Positions 28,344-37,992 of a DNA stretch of 64,000 nt are shown here, in pieces (position 1 is the stretch's first letter; each line of letters begins with the position of its first letter). Source of the stretch: Alphaproteobacteria bacterium (GTDB lineage Bacteria; Pseudomonadota; Alphaproteobacteria; UBA8366); assembly GCA_028281325.1 (NCBI GenBank), contig JANQKC010000027.1:186001-250000 (forward strand). Reading direction: 5' to 3'. A program made the position numbers and the translations under genes. The notes beneath the pieces were generated by a model, which was not told the DNA's origin, ran no database searches, and saw nothing but the letters and a program-made list of their open reading frames with translations.

Positions 28344-28381
28344 GAGGCCGGTGTTCCATTGGATCACCGGCCTCGCTTTTT
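28344..28381. terminator. Strong terminator between convergent flgH and dksA-like
   Basis: GAGGCCGGTG-TTCCATTGGAT-CACCGGCCTC followed by GCTTTTT. Confidence 0.9.
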
Positions 28382-28416
28382 CTGCGGTTTGGGATCGAGC
28401 AGCGTCCCGTCGGGGT

Positions 28417-28836
28417 TCAGTCGTCCCGCCGCGTTCTCTCCAGCCGTTCGTGCCGTTCCTGAGCTTCGAGGCTTAGTGTCGCGATGGGCCGCGCCTCTAG
28501 CCGGCGAAGGGAAATCGGCTCATCGGTTTCTTCGCAATATCCGTAAGTACCCTCGTCGATACGCCGGAGCGCGTCGTCGATCTTGGCAATCAGCTTGCGT
28601 TGCCGATCCCGAGTTCGCAACTCGAGGGATCTGTCGGTTTCCTTCGTCGCCCGATCCGCCATATCGGGTACCGCTAAGCTCTCGCTCTGCAAGTTGCGAA
28701 GAGTCTCGTTCGACTCCTGCAACAATTCGGTGCGCCAAGCGAGGAGCTTAATGCGAAAATACTCACGCTGCCGAGCGTTCATAAATTCTTCCTCTTCGCT
28801 CGGCCTATAATCCGGCGGCAGCAGGGGATTCGACAT
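28417..28836 (-). CDS. dksA: DksA/TraR family protein (single Cys in the zinc-finger region)
   Basis: DDALRRIDEGTYGYCEETDEPISLRRLEARPIATLSLEAQERHERLER. Confidence 0.88.
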   Translation of the reverse strand: MSNPLLPPDYRPSEEEEFMNARQREYFRIKLLAWRTELLQESNETLRNLQSESLAVPDMADRATKETDRSLELRTRDRQRKLIAKIDDALRRIDEGTYGYCEETDEPISLRRLEARPIATLSLEAQERHERLERTRRDD

Positions 28837-28983
28837 GCGTCACTCCTAGCACGGTACCGACTTACGAGCGGCGCGGAATATAAAGGCCAGGACGGACCTG
28901 AGCAAGCCCCCGGCGACTGAACAATTCTTGAGCAACTTTTGAGCGTGAAATCTACGGCGTGGAACGGGAAAAACCGTCCAAAA

Positions 28984-29412
28984 TCAATTATCTCTTTCGA
29001 ATTTCGCGAGTTCCACTCGAGCGCGCAATTCTATCTCGTCCAAGATCATATTCAACTTAGGATCATCGCTTTGGACACGATGATGCTGAACCAGGGTCGT
29101 AATTCGCTCCAAATCCTGCTTCGCCACCCTGCCCGAAATGATGCCTATTCTCAGCTGATCCAGATTATCCAAGAGATCAACCGCCCATCGGCGCGCCTTT
29201 TTCCGGGCCTCGCCATCCGTCGGGTCATCCACCTCTTGAATGGACAATAACGCATCCACCGAATGCACGGGCGCAACAGTGCCGACCTGCTCCGTCGCAT
29301 CGCGATCGGAGTCCAGATGCCTCGAAAACTGCGTTGTCTGCGCCTTGCCGGTCTTCTCACTGCGCTTAACAGGCGACGCCGTCCGGCTCGGGGCGGTACG
29401 GTCGATTTTCAT
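28984..29412 (-). CDS. fliX: Flagellar assembly regulator FliX
   Basis: VDALLSIQEVDDPTDGEARKKARRWAVDLLDNLDQLRIGIISGRV; divergent from flgI as in Caulobacter. Confidence 0.88.
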   Translation of the reverse strand: MKIDRTAPSRTASPVKRSEKTGKAQTTQFSRHLDSDRDATEQVGTVAPVHSVDALLSIQEVDDPTDGEARKKARRWAVDLLDNLDQLRIGIISGRVAKQDLERITTLVQHHRVQSDDPKLNMILDEIELRARVELAKFERDN

Positions 29413-29477
29413 GGCCGAAACATACTGTATTTCACCCTAAATAGAAATGCGGTCGCGCGGCGCCGATCCGCCGCAAA

Positions 29478-29514
29478 GGGCAATCTTTGCCCACAGCGTG
29501 GGCAGGGCTTGCCG
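29478..29514. promoter_or_regulatory. Pair of ftr-like palindromes in the fliX-flgI intergenic region
   Basis: GGGCA-ATCTT-TGCCC (29478-29492) and GGCA-GGGCT-TGCC (29501-29513), both N5 spacing. Confidence 0.5.
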
Positions 29515-29605
29515 AAACCACTGAGCGGCCCCGTTGGGCCCGTCCCGCACAAATAAATTTCTATTTTATTCCAATTAGTTGAAGATATTTTCCGATCCCT
29601 GATCC

Positions 29606-29621
29606 TGGCACGGCCTTCGCT
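29606..29621 (+). promoter_or_regulatory. Sigma-54 promoter upstream of flgI
   Basis: TGGCACGGCCTTCGCT, GG-N10-GC spacing, about 42 nt before flgI ATG. Confidence 0.7.
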
Positions 29622-29662
29622 ATGTAAACGGCAATATTCCCTGGCGCCGGTCCGAAGGTTCA

Positions 29663-30826
29663 ATGACGCAGAATAAGTTCCTATCCCCGAAAAAGGCCTG
29701 GCATTGCACATGTCGAGTCGCCGTGCGGCTTGCCGTCTGCGTCCTGACGCTGGCGTTCCTGTGGACAACGGATGCAGCCGCCCAGGCACGGATCAAGGAT
29801 ATCGTCGATTTCGAAGGCGTCCGCGAGAACCTGCTGGTCGGCTACGGACTGGTCGTCGGACTGAACGGGACGGGCGACAGTCTCAACAGCGCGGTGTTCA
29901 CCCGGGAAAGCCTGATCGGCATGCTCGAACGGCTCGGCGTCAACGCGCGCGACAACAACCTACAGACCAACAACGTCGCGGCCGTCATGGTGACGGCCAC
30001 GCTGCCGCCTTTCGCGCGGCAAGGCAGCCGAATCGACGTCAGCGTTTCCGCGCTGGGCGACGCGCAAAATCTGTTGGGCGGGACATTGCTGGTGACCCCC
30101 CTGCTCGGCGCCGACGGCGAAGTCTATTCGGTGGCGCAGGGCAGCCTGCAGGTCGGTGGATTTACCGCACAAGGCGCGGCGGAAACCATCACGAAAGGCG
30201 TCCCGACAAGCGCCCGAATCCCCAACGGCGCGATCGTCGAGCGGGAAATTCCCTTCCGCCTCGCCGGCATGAAGCAAGTGCGTCTGTCGTTGCGCAACCC
30301 CGATTTCACCACCGCGCGCCGTATTGCCCGCGCGGTCAACGCCTTCGTCGGCGAGCGGTCAGCCCGCGTCACCGACCCGGCAACCGTCGAGTTGAACGTT
30401 CCCAACTCCTATAAGAACGCGGTCGTCGAATTGCTGACCGATGTCGAACAGCTTCGCGTCGAACCCGACACCATCGCCAAGGTCGTGATCGACGAACAGG
30501 CCGGCGTGATCGTGATGGGCGAGAATGTCCGCATCAGCACGGTGGCCATCGCGCAAGGCAGCTTGACGATCCGCATCACCGAGACGCCGCAAGTATCGCA
30601 ACCGCAACCGTTCTCCAACACCGGCGACACGGCCATCGTCGACCGGACCGAGGTTCAGATCGAAGAAGGCGAGGATCGGAAACTGGGCGTGCTGAACAAC
30701 GGCGTGACGTTGCAGGAACTGGTCAACGGCATCAACGCATTGGGGATCGGCCCGCGCGACATGATCACGATCCTGCAGGCCATCAAGGCAGCCGGCGCGC
30801 TGCAGGCGGAAATCGAGGTTCTATGA
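29663..30826 (+). CDS. flgI: Flagellar P-ring protein FlgI
   Basis: RIKDIVDFEGVRENLLVGYGLVVGLNGTGDSLNSAVFTRESLIGMLERLGVN...; C-terminal LGIGPRDMITILQAIKAAGALQAEIEVL. Confidence 0.97.
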   Translation: MTQNKFLSPKKAWHCTCRVAVRLAVCVLTLAFLWTTDAAAQARIKDIVDFEGVRENLLVGYGLVVGLNGTGDSLNSAVFTRESLIGMLERLGVNARDNNLQTNNVAAVMVTATLPPFARQGSRIDVSVSALGDAQNLLGGTLLVTPLLGADGEVYSVAQGSLQVGGFTAQGAAETITKGVPTSARIPNGAIVEREIPFRLAGMKQVRLSLRNPDFTTARRIARAVNAFVGERSARVTDPATVELNVPNSYKNAVVELLTDVEQLRVEPDTIAKVVIDEQAGVIVMGENVRISTVAIAQGSLTIRITETPQVSQPQPFSNTGDTAIVDRTEVQIEEGEDRKLGVLNNGVTLQELVNGINALGIGPRDMITILQAIKAAGALQAEIEVL

Positions 30827-31152
30827 TGAACAGCCCCGTTTCGATCGACCAGGTCACGCAATCGCTGACATCGTCCCGCGCGCCCCAGATGGACCGTCTC
30901 AAAGGCGCATCCGACGAGGAAATCCGCAAGGCTGCCGAGGAATTCGAAGGTTTCTTCGTTTCCATGATGCTGGAAAGCATGTTCGCCGGCATCAAGACCG
31001 ATTCGATGTTCGGCGGCGGCCAGGGCGAGGAGGTCTTCCGCTCGATGCTGCTGCAGGAATACGGCAAGTCGATATCCCAAAGCGATGGATTCGGGATCGC
31101 CGATTCCGTTCAACGCGAAATCCTGAAATTGCAGGAGGTGCAGGACTCATGA
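30823..31152 (+). CDS. flgJ: FlgJ-like rod-binding protein (no muramidase domain)
   Basis: AAEEFEGFFVSMMLESMFAGIKTDSMFGGGQGEEVFRSMLLQEYGKSIS. Confidence 0.88.
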   Translation: MMNSPVSIDQVTQSLTSSRAPQMDRLKGASDEEIRKAAEEFEGFFVSMMLESMFAGIKTDSMFGGGQGEEVFRSMLLQEYGKSISQSDGFGIADSVQREILKLQEVQDS

Positions 31153-31595
31153 CACCGAACGAAATGACCCGCCGCGCGGTCGATGCGACGCTGTCGTTGA
31201 CCGACGTTATCGATGAGGAAAACAAGGCGCTGGCACAGGCCCGCGTCGAACGCGTTACAGCGCTCCAGGACGCGAAGCAGACGGCCGCGGACGTGTTCGA
31301 AGCCCGCATCCGGGAACTGAAGGACAATCCGGCCTTCCTTACGCAAGCGGCGCCGGCCATGCGCACCCAGCTGGAAACCGCAAAGCGGCGCCTCGACGAA
31401 GTGGCGACGGTCAATATCAATGCCCTTCGATCCGCCATCGAATTGAACAAGCGGTTGGCGCAACGGATCGCACAGTCGGCCGACCATCAGCGCGTCAGCG
31501 CATCGGGCTACACCAAGACCGGCGCCGCCGCCGCGAGCCAGTCCACCCATCACCTCAACGACCCGATGCCGATATCGCTGAACGAAACCCTTTGA
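31149..31595 (+). CDS. FlgN-like export chaperone candidate
   Basis: Helical 148-aa protein between flgJ and flgK: LTDVIDEENKALAQARVERVTALQDAKQ...NINALRSAIELNKRL. Confidence 0.6.
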   Translation: MTPNEMTRRAVDATLSLTDVIDEENKALAQARVERVTALQDAKQTAADVFEARIRELKDNPAFLTQAAPAMRTQLETAKRRLDEVATVNINALRSAIELNKRLAQRIAQSADHQRVSASGYTKTGAAAASQSTHHLNDPMPISLNETL

Positions 31596-31623
31596 TCTCC
31601 GGCCGGACCAATCGAGATAGATC

Positions 31624-33735
31624 ATGTCACTCTCCCTGGCCCTTCGAAGCGCCCTTAGCGGACTAAGCGCCGCCCAGACCGCGATCCAGGTCACGTCGGA
31701 CAACGTGACCAATGCGAACACGCCCGGCCATACGCGCAAATTCATCGAGAACCAATCGCGGCTCATCGCCTCGCAGGGCGCTGGGGTCGATACCGGAATC
31801 ATTTCGCGCGAGGTCGACGCGTTTCTGCTGTCGCAGATCCGAGATCAGCAAAGCACCGTCGGTCAGTTAACGGTGCGCGACCGGTTCCTGGCGCAGATCC
31901 AGAATATGTTCGGGTCGCCGGAAACCAATCGCACAGTTTCCAGTTCACTGAACGACCTCAAGACATCCTTCGAAGCGCTTGCCGCGACACCGGAGTCGCA
32001 AGCCAACGCCTCCGATGTCGTCAATGTTGCCCGGCAAACGGTGAAGCTTTTCAACGACCTCAGCAACACCATTCAAGAGCTCCGGGCAGACGCCGACCAG
32101 GAAATCGAGCGGATCGTGACGCAACTCGACAGCCGCTTCGAGATCGTCGCGGAATTGAATGTCCAGATCGCCAATGCGGAAATCCTCAACCAGTCTTCCG
32201 CGGCGTTGCGCGACGAACGGGACCGCGCCCTTGCCGAAATCGCGACAAACATCGATATCAGGATCGTCGAACAGAATGACGGAACCGTCAGCCTTTTCTC
32301 CGCCGGCGGCCGACTCCTGGTCGACCGTGGATCGGCGCTCGACATAAGCCACGATTCAGCCTCGCAGGTAAGCGCGAGCATCGCCTATGTCGATCCGGAC
32401 GACCCCGCCTATCCGGGCGCCATCAACGGCATCTTCGTCAACGGCTCCACCGCGGCGGCGGACGATATCACGGACGAAATCCGGGGCGGCAGCCTCAAAG
32501 CGCTGATCGACATGCGCGATACGGAACTCCCGAACCTGCAACGGGAAATGGACGAACTCGCGCAAACCTTGATCTCCGAAATCAACAAAGCCCACAACGC
32601 CGGCACCGCCTATCCGCCGCCGTCGACGCTGACCGGCAGCCAATCCTTCGGATCGACCGACGTATTTTCGGCAACCGGCAGCGTCCGGGTCGCGGTCCTC
32701 GACCAAACGACGGGAGTCGTGGTCGAGACATTGGATATTGCGCTCGGCGCCATGACGACGGTCGACGACCTGCGAACCGCAATCAACGGCATGACCAACG
32801 TGACGGCCACGTTCAACGCCGCCGGAAAGCTTGTCGTGTCGGCGGGCTCGGCAGGACAGGGCATCGCCATCAATGAGTTGGACAGCGCGGTGACGACGGT
32901 CGGCGGGGAAACGCGCGGTGTTTCCCACTATTTCGGCCTCAACGATCTTTTTCAGGCAAGCGTCGACAGCACAGCCTACGACTCTTTCTCCAGTGCCCGG
33001 GTCAACGACAGCACCGCCGCGCTCGGTCTCACCGGCACGCTGTCCTTCGCCGCCGCCGGCCTGTCGACCACGGTCGGCTACACCGCCGGGCAGAGCCTCG
33101 ACACGATCGCCGCCAACATCACCGCAAATGGAACGCTCGCCGGCGCCAACATATCGGCCCGGGTTGTGGATGACGGATCCGGCCGCCGCCTTGTCGTCGA
33201 GGATACCGACGGCAACAACTTCGTCATGACCGATTCCGCCGCGCTGTTGTCGTCACTCGGCGTGACCAATGATTCGACAAGTGTTTCCAACGTCATGACC
33301 GTGCGCAGTGATATCGTCTCGAACCAAGCGCTGGTCGCGCGCGGCACGTTGAGCAGCGCGGGCGGCCTTGCGGCGGGCGACGACGGGTTGACCGTCGGCG
33401 ACGGGACCGCGGCGGCCCAGCTCGCGGCCGTCTTCGATGCGACCATTGACTTCGGAAGCGCCGGCGGACTCACCGGGACGTCGAACACCCTATCGGAATA
33501 TGCGGCGACGATCATATCGGTTCAGGCGGCAATGGCGTCGAACACATCCAGCGAGCTGAACTTCAACTCGTCCTTCCTGGAAACGCTGGAGTTCCGGAAC
33601 GGCTCGATCTCGGGGGTCAATATCGACGAAGAACTCGCCAACCTGATCGTCTTCGAGCAGGCCTTCAATGCGTCGGCCCGGGTCATTACCGTCGCGTCCG
33701 AGCTGCTCGACGAACTGGTCAACATCGTGCGATAA
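31624..33735 (+). CDS. flgK: Flagellar hook-associated protein FlgK
   Basis: LSLALRSALSGLSAAQTAIQVTSDNVTNANTPGHTRK...; C-terminal NIDEELANLIVFEQAFNASARVITVASELLDELVNIVR. Confidence 0.95.
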   Translation: MSLSLALRSALSGLSAAQTAIQVTSDNVTNANTPGHTRKFIENQSRLIASQGAGVDTGIISREVDAFLLSQIRDQQSTVGQLTVRDRFLAQIQNMFGSPETNRTVSSSLNDLKTSFEALAATPESQANASDVVNVARQTVKLFNDLSNTIQELRADADQEIERIVTQLDSRFEIVAELNVQIANAEILNQSSAALRDERDRALAEIATNIDIRIVEQNDGTVSLFSAGGRLLVDRGSALDISHDSASQVSASIAYVDPDDPAYPGAINGIFVNGSTAAADDITDEIRGGSLKALIDMRDTELPNLQREMDELAQTLISEINKAHNAGTAYPPPSTLTGSQSFGSTDVFSATGSVRVAVLDQTTGVVVETLDIALGAMTTVDDLRTAINGMTNVTATFNAAGKLVVSAGSAGQGIAINELDSAVTTVGGETRGVSHYFGLNDLFQASVDSTAYDSFSSARVNDSTAALGLTGTLSFAAAGLSTTVGYTAGQSLDTIAANITANGTLAGANISARVVDDGSGRRLVVEDTDGNNFVMTDSAALLSSLGVTNDSTSVSNVMTVRSDIVSNQALVARGTLSSAGGLAAGDDGLTVGDGTAAAQLAAVFDATIDFGSAGGLTGTSNTLSEYAATIISVQAAMASNTSSELNFNSSFLETLEFRNGSISGVNIDEELANLIVFEQAFNASARVITVASELLDELVNIVR

Positions 33736-33747
33736 CGGAGCGAATAG

Positions 33748-34704
33748 ATGGTTGCCCGCATAGGATCCTTCGCGAACCAACAACTCATCCTCGATGCCAC
33801 GCTGCGGACTCAATCGCAGCTGGCCGAGACGCGGCTGCAGGCAGCCACCGGCAAGAAAAGCCAGATTTTCAGCGGTATTGCGTCCGACTCCTCCCGTGTC
33901 GTGAATCTGAAGAACGAAGTCGCGAAAGCAGAGCAATATATCGAGAACATCGCGACCACGGAGAAACGCCTCACGCTGATGAACCTCAGCTTGGAAACAC
34001 TGGACGAAATCGGCCGGGAAATGCGCTCGATCGCGGTCAGCTCGCTGAACGGCGAGGCCGCCAACGTCAACAATCTTACCGAAGTCGCCACACAATTCCT
34101 GGACCAAGCGATCGAGTTGCTGAACCAGCGCGACGACTCCCGCTATCTCTTTGCCGGCGGCAAGACCGACACCAAACCCGTGGATTTGAACAACGGCGTT
34201 TACACCGCGCCGACGCCGCCCCCCTTCGATGCGGTCGTCGACACCGGATACTACGAAGGCGACACAACCATCCAACAGGTTCGGATCGATGACGGCGTCA
34301 CCGTTCAATATGGGATCACGGCGGATCAGTCGGCTTTCGAGAAAGTCATCCGCGCCCTCGACAACATTGCCCAGACCACCTTCACCGACCCGATAACCCC
34401 CGCGGAGAAGCAGGTTCTGAATGACGCCATCACGCTGTTGACGGAAGCAACCGAGGATAACGGCACGCAGAAAACCATCGGCGAACTCGCGGCCGATGTC
34501 GCCCTCGACCTACGGACGATCGACATACAAAAGGATCGCCACAACGAGTTCATCAATTTCGCCACGGACTCGATCGCCGATATCGAAAACGTCGATCCGG
34601 CGGAGACACTGACACTGCTGAATTTCCAACAAGTGCAGCTCGAAGCCTCGTTTCAGATCGTTGCCCGGCTCGGTCAGCTCACGTTGAGCAACTTCATCCG
34701 TTAG
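33748..34704 (+). CDS. flgL: Flagellar hook-associated protein FlgL
   Basis: Flagellin-like N-terminus; SRYLFAGGKTDTKPVD; C-terminal LTLLNFQQVQLEASFQIVARLGQLTLSNFIR. Confidence 0.9.
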   Translation: MVARIGSFANQQLILDATLRTQSQLAETRLQAATGKKSQIFSGIASDSSRVVNLKNEVAKAEQYIENIATTEKRLTLMNLSLETLDEIGREMRSIAVSSLNGEAANVNNLTEVATQFLDQAIELLNQRDDSRYLFAGGKTDTKPVDLNNGVYTAPTPPPFDAVVDTGYYEGDTTIQQVRIDDGVTVQYGITADQSAFEKVIRALDNIAQTTFTDPITPAEKQVLNDAITLLTEATEDNGTQKTIGELAADVALDLRTIDIQKDRHNEFINFATDSIADIENVDPAETLTLLNFQQVQLEASFQIVARLGQLTLSNFIR

Positions 34705-34775
34705 CACGGGCTGGGCGCGGTCGCAGGACGAGATTCGGAAACGCGCGAAGGCATCAGACAACAGCGGTTCTCGAC

Positions 34776-36932
34776 TTGCCAATGACTCAGACCGCCGGGC
34801 ACGAAGACCAAAAAGACATACATGTCGCGTCGGCCAGTCAATTCCTGGCGCGCGCCGTCGAGGCATTTCGCGAAGAGAACTTTCCGCAAGCAGAAGTCAT
34901 CCTCCGCCAACTGCTGGCCGCACGGCCCGACGTCGCCGCCGGCTGGCACCTTCGCGGACTGACGGCCCGCGCCACGGGCGACCGTCGGCACGCCCTGGAA
35001 TTTTTCCTGAAAGCCGTCTCGATCGATCCGACCAAAGCCGACTACTGCGCCGCCCTCGGCGACGTTCTGGAAAACCTAGGCCGCGATGCCGATGCCGTCG
35101 TTCCATGGCAACAGGCGGTCGCATCGGATCCGGGTTCCACGCTCGACCGAGTTCGCCTCGCAGATCTCCTGACCAGGCTCGGCAACCATGACGCGGCCAT
35201 GGAACACTACGACTTCGCGGCCGGTTCCGACCCAACCTCGTTTACTGCCCAATACGCCTACGGGTTGGCCTTGGCCCGTCGCGAAAATTTCGAGCAGGCC
35301 GTCGTGGTATTCCGGCTTTGCCTCGCCCTTGACCCCGAAAACAGCGATGCTCATTTTCAATGCGGCCGATGCTTGCAGACACTGGATCGATACGACGAGG
35401 CCATCGTCCGATACAACGCATGTTTGGCGTACGGGTCGGACCGGCCCGAAGCGCATATCAATCTCGCCGAGATTTACCGGAACTCAGGTAGGCCGGCAGA
35501 AGCCATCGAACAATGCGAAGCCGCACTCGACCGGTACCCCGACTCCGTTAGCGCTTTGAACAACCTTGGTCTCGCCTTATGCGATCTGGGCCAACATGCA
35601 ACAGCGGCAACATTCTTGAAGACCGCGCACCGAGCCGAGCCCGACAACCCGGTGACCCTCCACAATCTCGGCGTTACCCTACACGCTTGCGGCGCCCTGG
35701 CGGAAAGCGAACAGTTCCTGCGCCAAGCCCTCGACCTGCGCCCCGACTGGCCGGACGCTGCCCGCAGTCTCGGAAATCTGTACAGGGAAACCGGACGCCT
35801 GGCCAAGGCTGCCGCCCTTTATCGCAACGCCATCGACCGACATCCGGACGATTTCCGAACCTTCGGCAACCTCGGGCTCGTGCTGCTGAACCTAAACCAG
35901 CCGCACGATGCGATCACAGCCTATGAGAAAGCACTGGCGCTAAATCCCTCGCATGCGGGCTTGCGGACGAGCCTGGGCATCGCCCAGCTCTTGGTCGGCG
36001 ATTTCGAAAACGGCTGGCGGAATTACGAGGCGCGTTGGGAGTCGACCGACTTCGCACCGGCCAAACGGCAGTTTCCGATACCGCGCTGGCGCGGCCGCCC
36101 CACAACCGACACGGGCCGCGAGCCTCGCCCGCTCTTGGTCCACGCCGAGCAGGGATACGGCGATACGCTTCATTTCTGCCGCTATATTCCCCTGCTTGCC
36201 GCGGAAAACATCCCCGTGGTTTTCGAATGCCAAGCGCCCCTCGTGGATCTCATGCAGTCCCTGGCAGACGTAGACGACCGGCTCGACCTTACCGTCGTTG
36301 CCCGCGGCGACGCCCTCCCCGAGGCCGCCGACCATGTTCCATTGCTGAGCCTTCCCGCGCATTTCAGCACCAAGCTCGAAACGGTCCCGGCGGATGTTCC
36401 GTATCTAAAAGCGCCTCGGCATGCCGTCGAAACCTGGACGCACCGTATGGCGGGAGACGGGCCGGCGGTCGGTTTGGTTTGGGCCGGAAATGCCGAACGC
36501 CAGGACGATTGGATGCGGTCGTGCCCGCCGGACGCCATGGTTCCACTCGTGGAGACGGACGCCATCCGGTTTTACAGCCTGCAGAAAAACGGGCCGCAAT
36601 TGGAGAACTCGACGGTCGTACCGCTGGGGCCACAGCTTGCCAGTTTCAGCGACACCGCTGCGGTGATCGAAACGCTCGATCTCGTCATCTCGGTCGATAC
36701 GGCGACGGCGCATTTGGCCGGAGCCCTCGGGAAACCCGTTTGGGTCCTGCTCGGGCCCGCCGCCGACTGGCGCTATCTTCTCGATCGGCAGGATAGCCCT
36801 TGGTACCCGACAATGCGGTTGTTCCGCTCCCCCGACCTGGGCGATTGGTCAGCCGTTATGGATCAGGTGGCCGACACGCTGCGGTCCTGCCTCTCACACC
36901 GCGACGATGGCGGCGTCATGCTGAAATGTTGA
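34776..36932 (+). CDS. TPR-repeat glycosyltransferase (GT9/FlmG-like C-terminal domain)
   Basis: Multiple TPRs (AEAIEQCEAALDRYPDSVSALNNLGLALCDLGQ); C-terminal LLVHAEQGYGDTLHFCRYIPLLA...DLVISVDTATAHLAGALGKPVWVLLGPAADWRYLLDRQDSPWYPTMRLFR. Confidence 0.8.
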   Translation: MPMTQTAGHEDQKDIHVASASQFLARAVEAFREENFPQAEVILRQLLAARPDVAAGWHLRGLTARATGDRRHALEFFLKAVSIDPTKADYCAALGDVLENLGRDADAVVPWQQAVASDPGSTLDRVRLADLLTRLGNHDAAMEHYDFAAGSDPTSFTAQYAYGLALARRENFEQAVVVFRLCLALDPENSDAHFQCGRCLQTLDRYDEAIVRYNACLAYGSDRPEAHINLAEIYRNSGRPAEAIEQCEAALDRYPDSVSALNNLGLALCDLGQHATAATFLKTAHRAEPDNPVTLHNLGVTLHACGALAESEQFLRQALDLRPDWPDAARSLGNLYRETGRLAKAAALYRNAIDRHPDDFRTFGNLGLVLLNLNQPHDAITAYEKALALNPSHAGLRTSLGIAQLLVGDFENGWRNYEARWESTDFAPAKRQFPIPRWRGRPTTDTGREPRPLLVHAEQGYGDTLHFCRYIPLLAAENIPVVFECQAPLVDLMQSLADVDDRLDLTVVARGDALPEAADHVPLLSLPAHFSTKLETVPADVPYLKAPRHAVETWTHRMAGDGPAVGLVWAGNAERQDDWMRSCPPDAMVPLVETDAIRFYSLQKNGPQLENSTVVPLGPQLASFSDTAAVIETLDLVISVDTATAHLAGALGKPVWVLLGPAADWRYLLDRQDSPWYPTMRLFRSPDLGDWSAVMDQVADTLRSCLSHRDDGGVMLKC

Positions 36933-36968
36933 CTGAAGATATGCGGTAACGACGAACTCGCGTCGCGC

Positions 36969-37415
36969 TCAGGCGACGATATCGCCACTCACGGCAGGCG
37001 TTGCCGGCTGCGGCTGTGAGTCGGCCATCGCCGCTTCGTCACCCGCATTCGTCATCAACCCGGCCGCAATATTGCGGTTGATGTCGATAAGCACGCGCAG
37101 CTTTCGCCCGCTCGGTTCGGCCAACGCATTGACCGTATGCTTATCGATAAAGACGCTCAGACTGAGGATATTCTGACGGATATCATCCGGCAGCGGGTTT
37201 TCTGTCGACGATACGTCCGCCTGGATAATGGTCCAGAGACGCCAATTCAGCCGTAGCGCCGCACGGTACGCGTCGTCGCCTTGTCCTTCATCAGCATCGA
37301 CGGCGGCGTCCATCATGCGCGCGGTCTCGAGAAGCGCCTGCGCTTCCGTTTGCCGGGCTGAAGAGCCTAATTTCTGCGATGACCGGTAGGCTTGGCTGCT
37401 ATTGTTGGGTTGCAT
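36969..37415 (-). CDS. flaF: Flagellar biosynthesis regulator FlaF
   Basis: QTEAQALLETARMMDAA...AALRLNWRLWTIIQADVSSTENPLPDDIRQNILSLSVFIDKHTV. Confidence 0.92.
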   Translation of the reverse strand: MQPNNSSQAYRSSQKLGSSARQTEAQALLETARMMDAAVDADEGQGDDAYRAALRLNWRLWTIIQADVSSTENPLPDDIRQNILSLSVFIDKHTVNALAEPSGRKLRVLIDINRNIAAGLMTNAGDEAAMADSQPQPATPAVSGDIVA

Positions 37416-37794
37416 GTTTCAGGACCTCGTTCTCGTATTTGACAAGCTTTCGACAAAGCTTCAGTGCTCCATACACGTCCCCCACGACGATTTGCTTGCC
37501 GATATCCAGGACGAGCGGTGTAGAACTGGGGACTGCGTTGACGAATTGTTTAACCAGCCGACTAAACTTGTCTTGATATTGCTGTTCTTTATCCGGGAAC
37601 ATGTAAATAAGCTGAACAACAAAGTAGATTTTCTTTGCGGGAGTATCAGCTTCTGCTTCCGTCATTATATCGCGTTCGCGAAGTATACTTGCCTTATTCT
37701 GAACGATTAGTTCAGCTTTCTCTCCGCCATTCTGAATGACCGCCTGATTGATGACGGTCTTCTCCCCCGGCTTCAACACGATCTTTAATGGCAT
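37399..37794 (-). CDS. flbT: Flagellin mRNA regulator FlbT
   Basis: MPLKIVLKPGEKTVINQAVIQNGGEKAELIVQNKASILRERDIM; overlaps flaF. Confidence 0.95.
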   Translation of the reverse strand: MPLKIVLKPGEKTVINQAVIQNGGEKAELIVQNKASILRERDIMTEAEADTPAKKIYFVVQLIYMFPDKEQQYQDKFSRLVKQFVNAVPSSTPLVLDIGKQIVVGDVYGALKLCRKLVKYENEVLKHATQQ

Positions 37795-37940
37795 CTCTTG
37801 TTCTTCATAAAGAAACCAAAAGTAAATGACCTACTTCGACCTATATTCTAGCAATATTTATACCATAAATGGATTTGAGATGGGAGTTTTTTGTTACTTG
37901 AGAATTTGATTCATTTCGACCGATCGTAAAGGCCAAAATA

Positions 37941-37970
37941 AAAGTGGGGGCCGAGGCCCCCACTTTCTTT
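37941..37970 (-). terminator. Terminator downstream of flagellin 1
   Basis: GTGGGGGC-CTCG-GCCCCCAC followed by TTTTATTTT on the minus strand. Confidence 0.85.
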
Positions 37971-37992
37971 GGATTCACTATCGTCCTTGACT

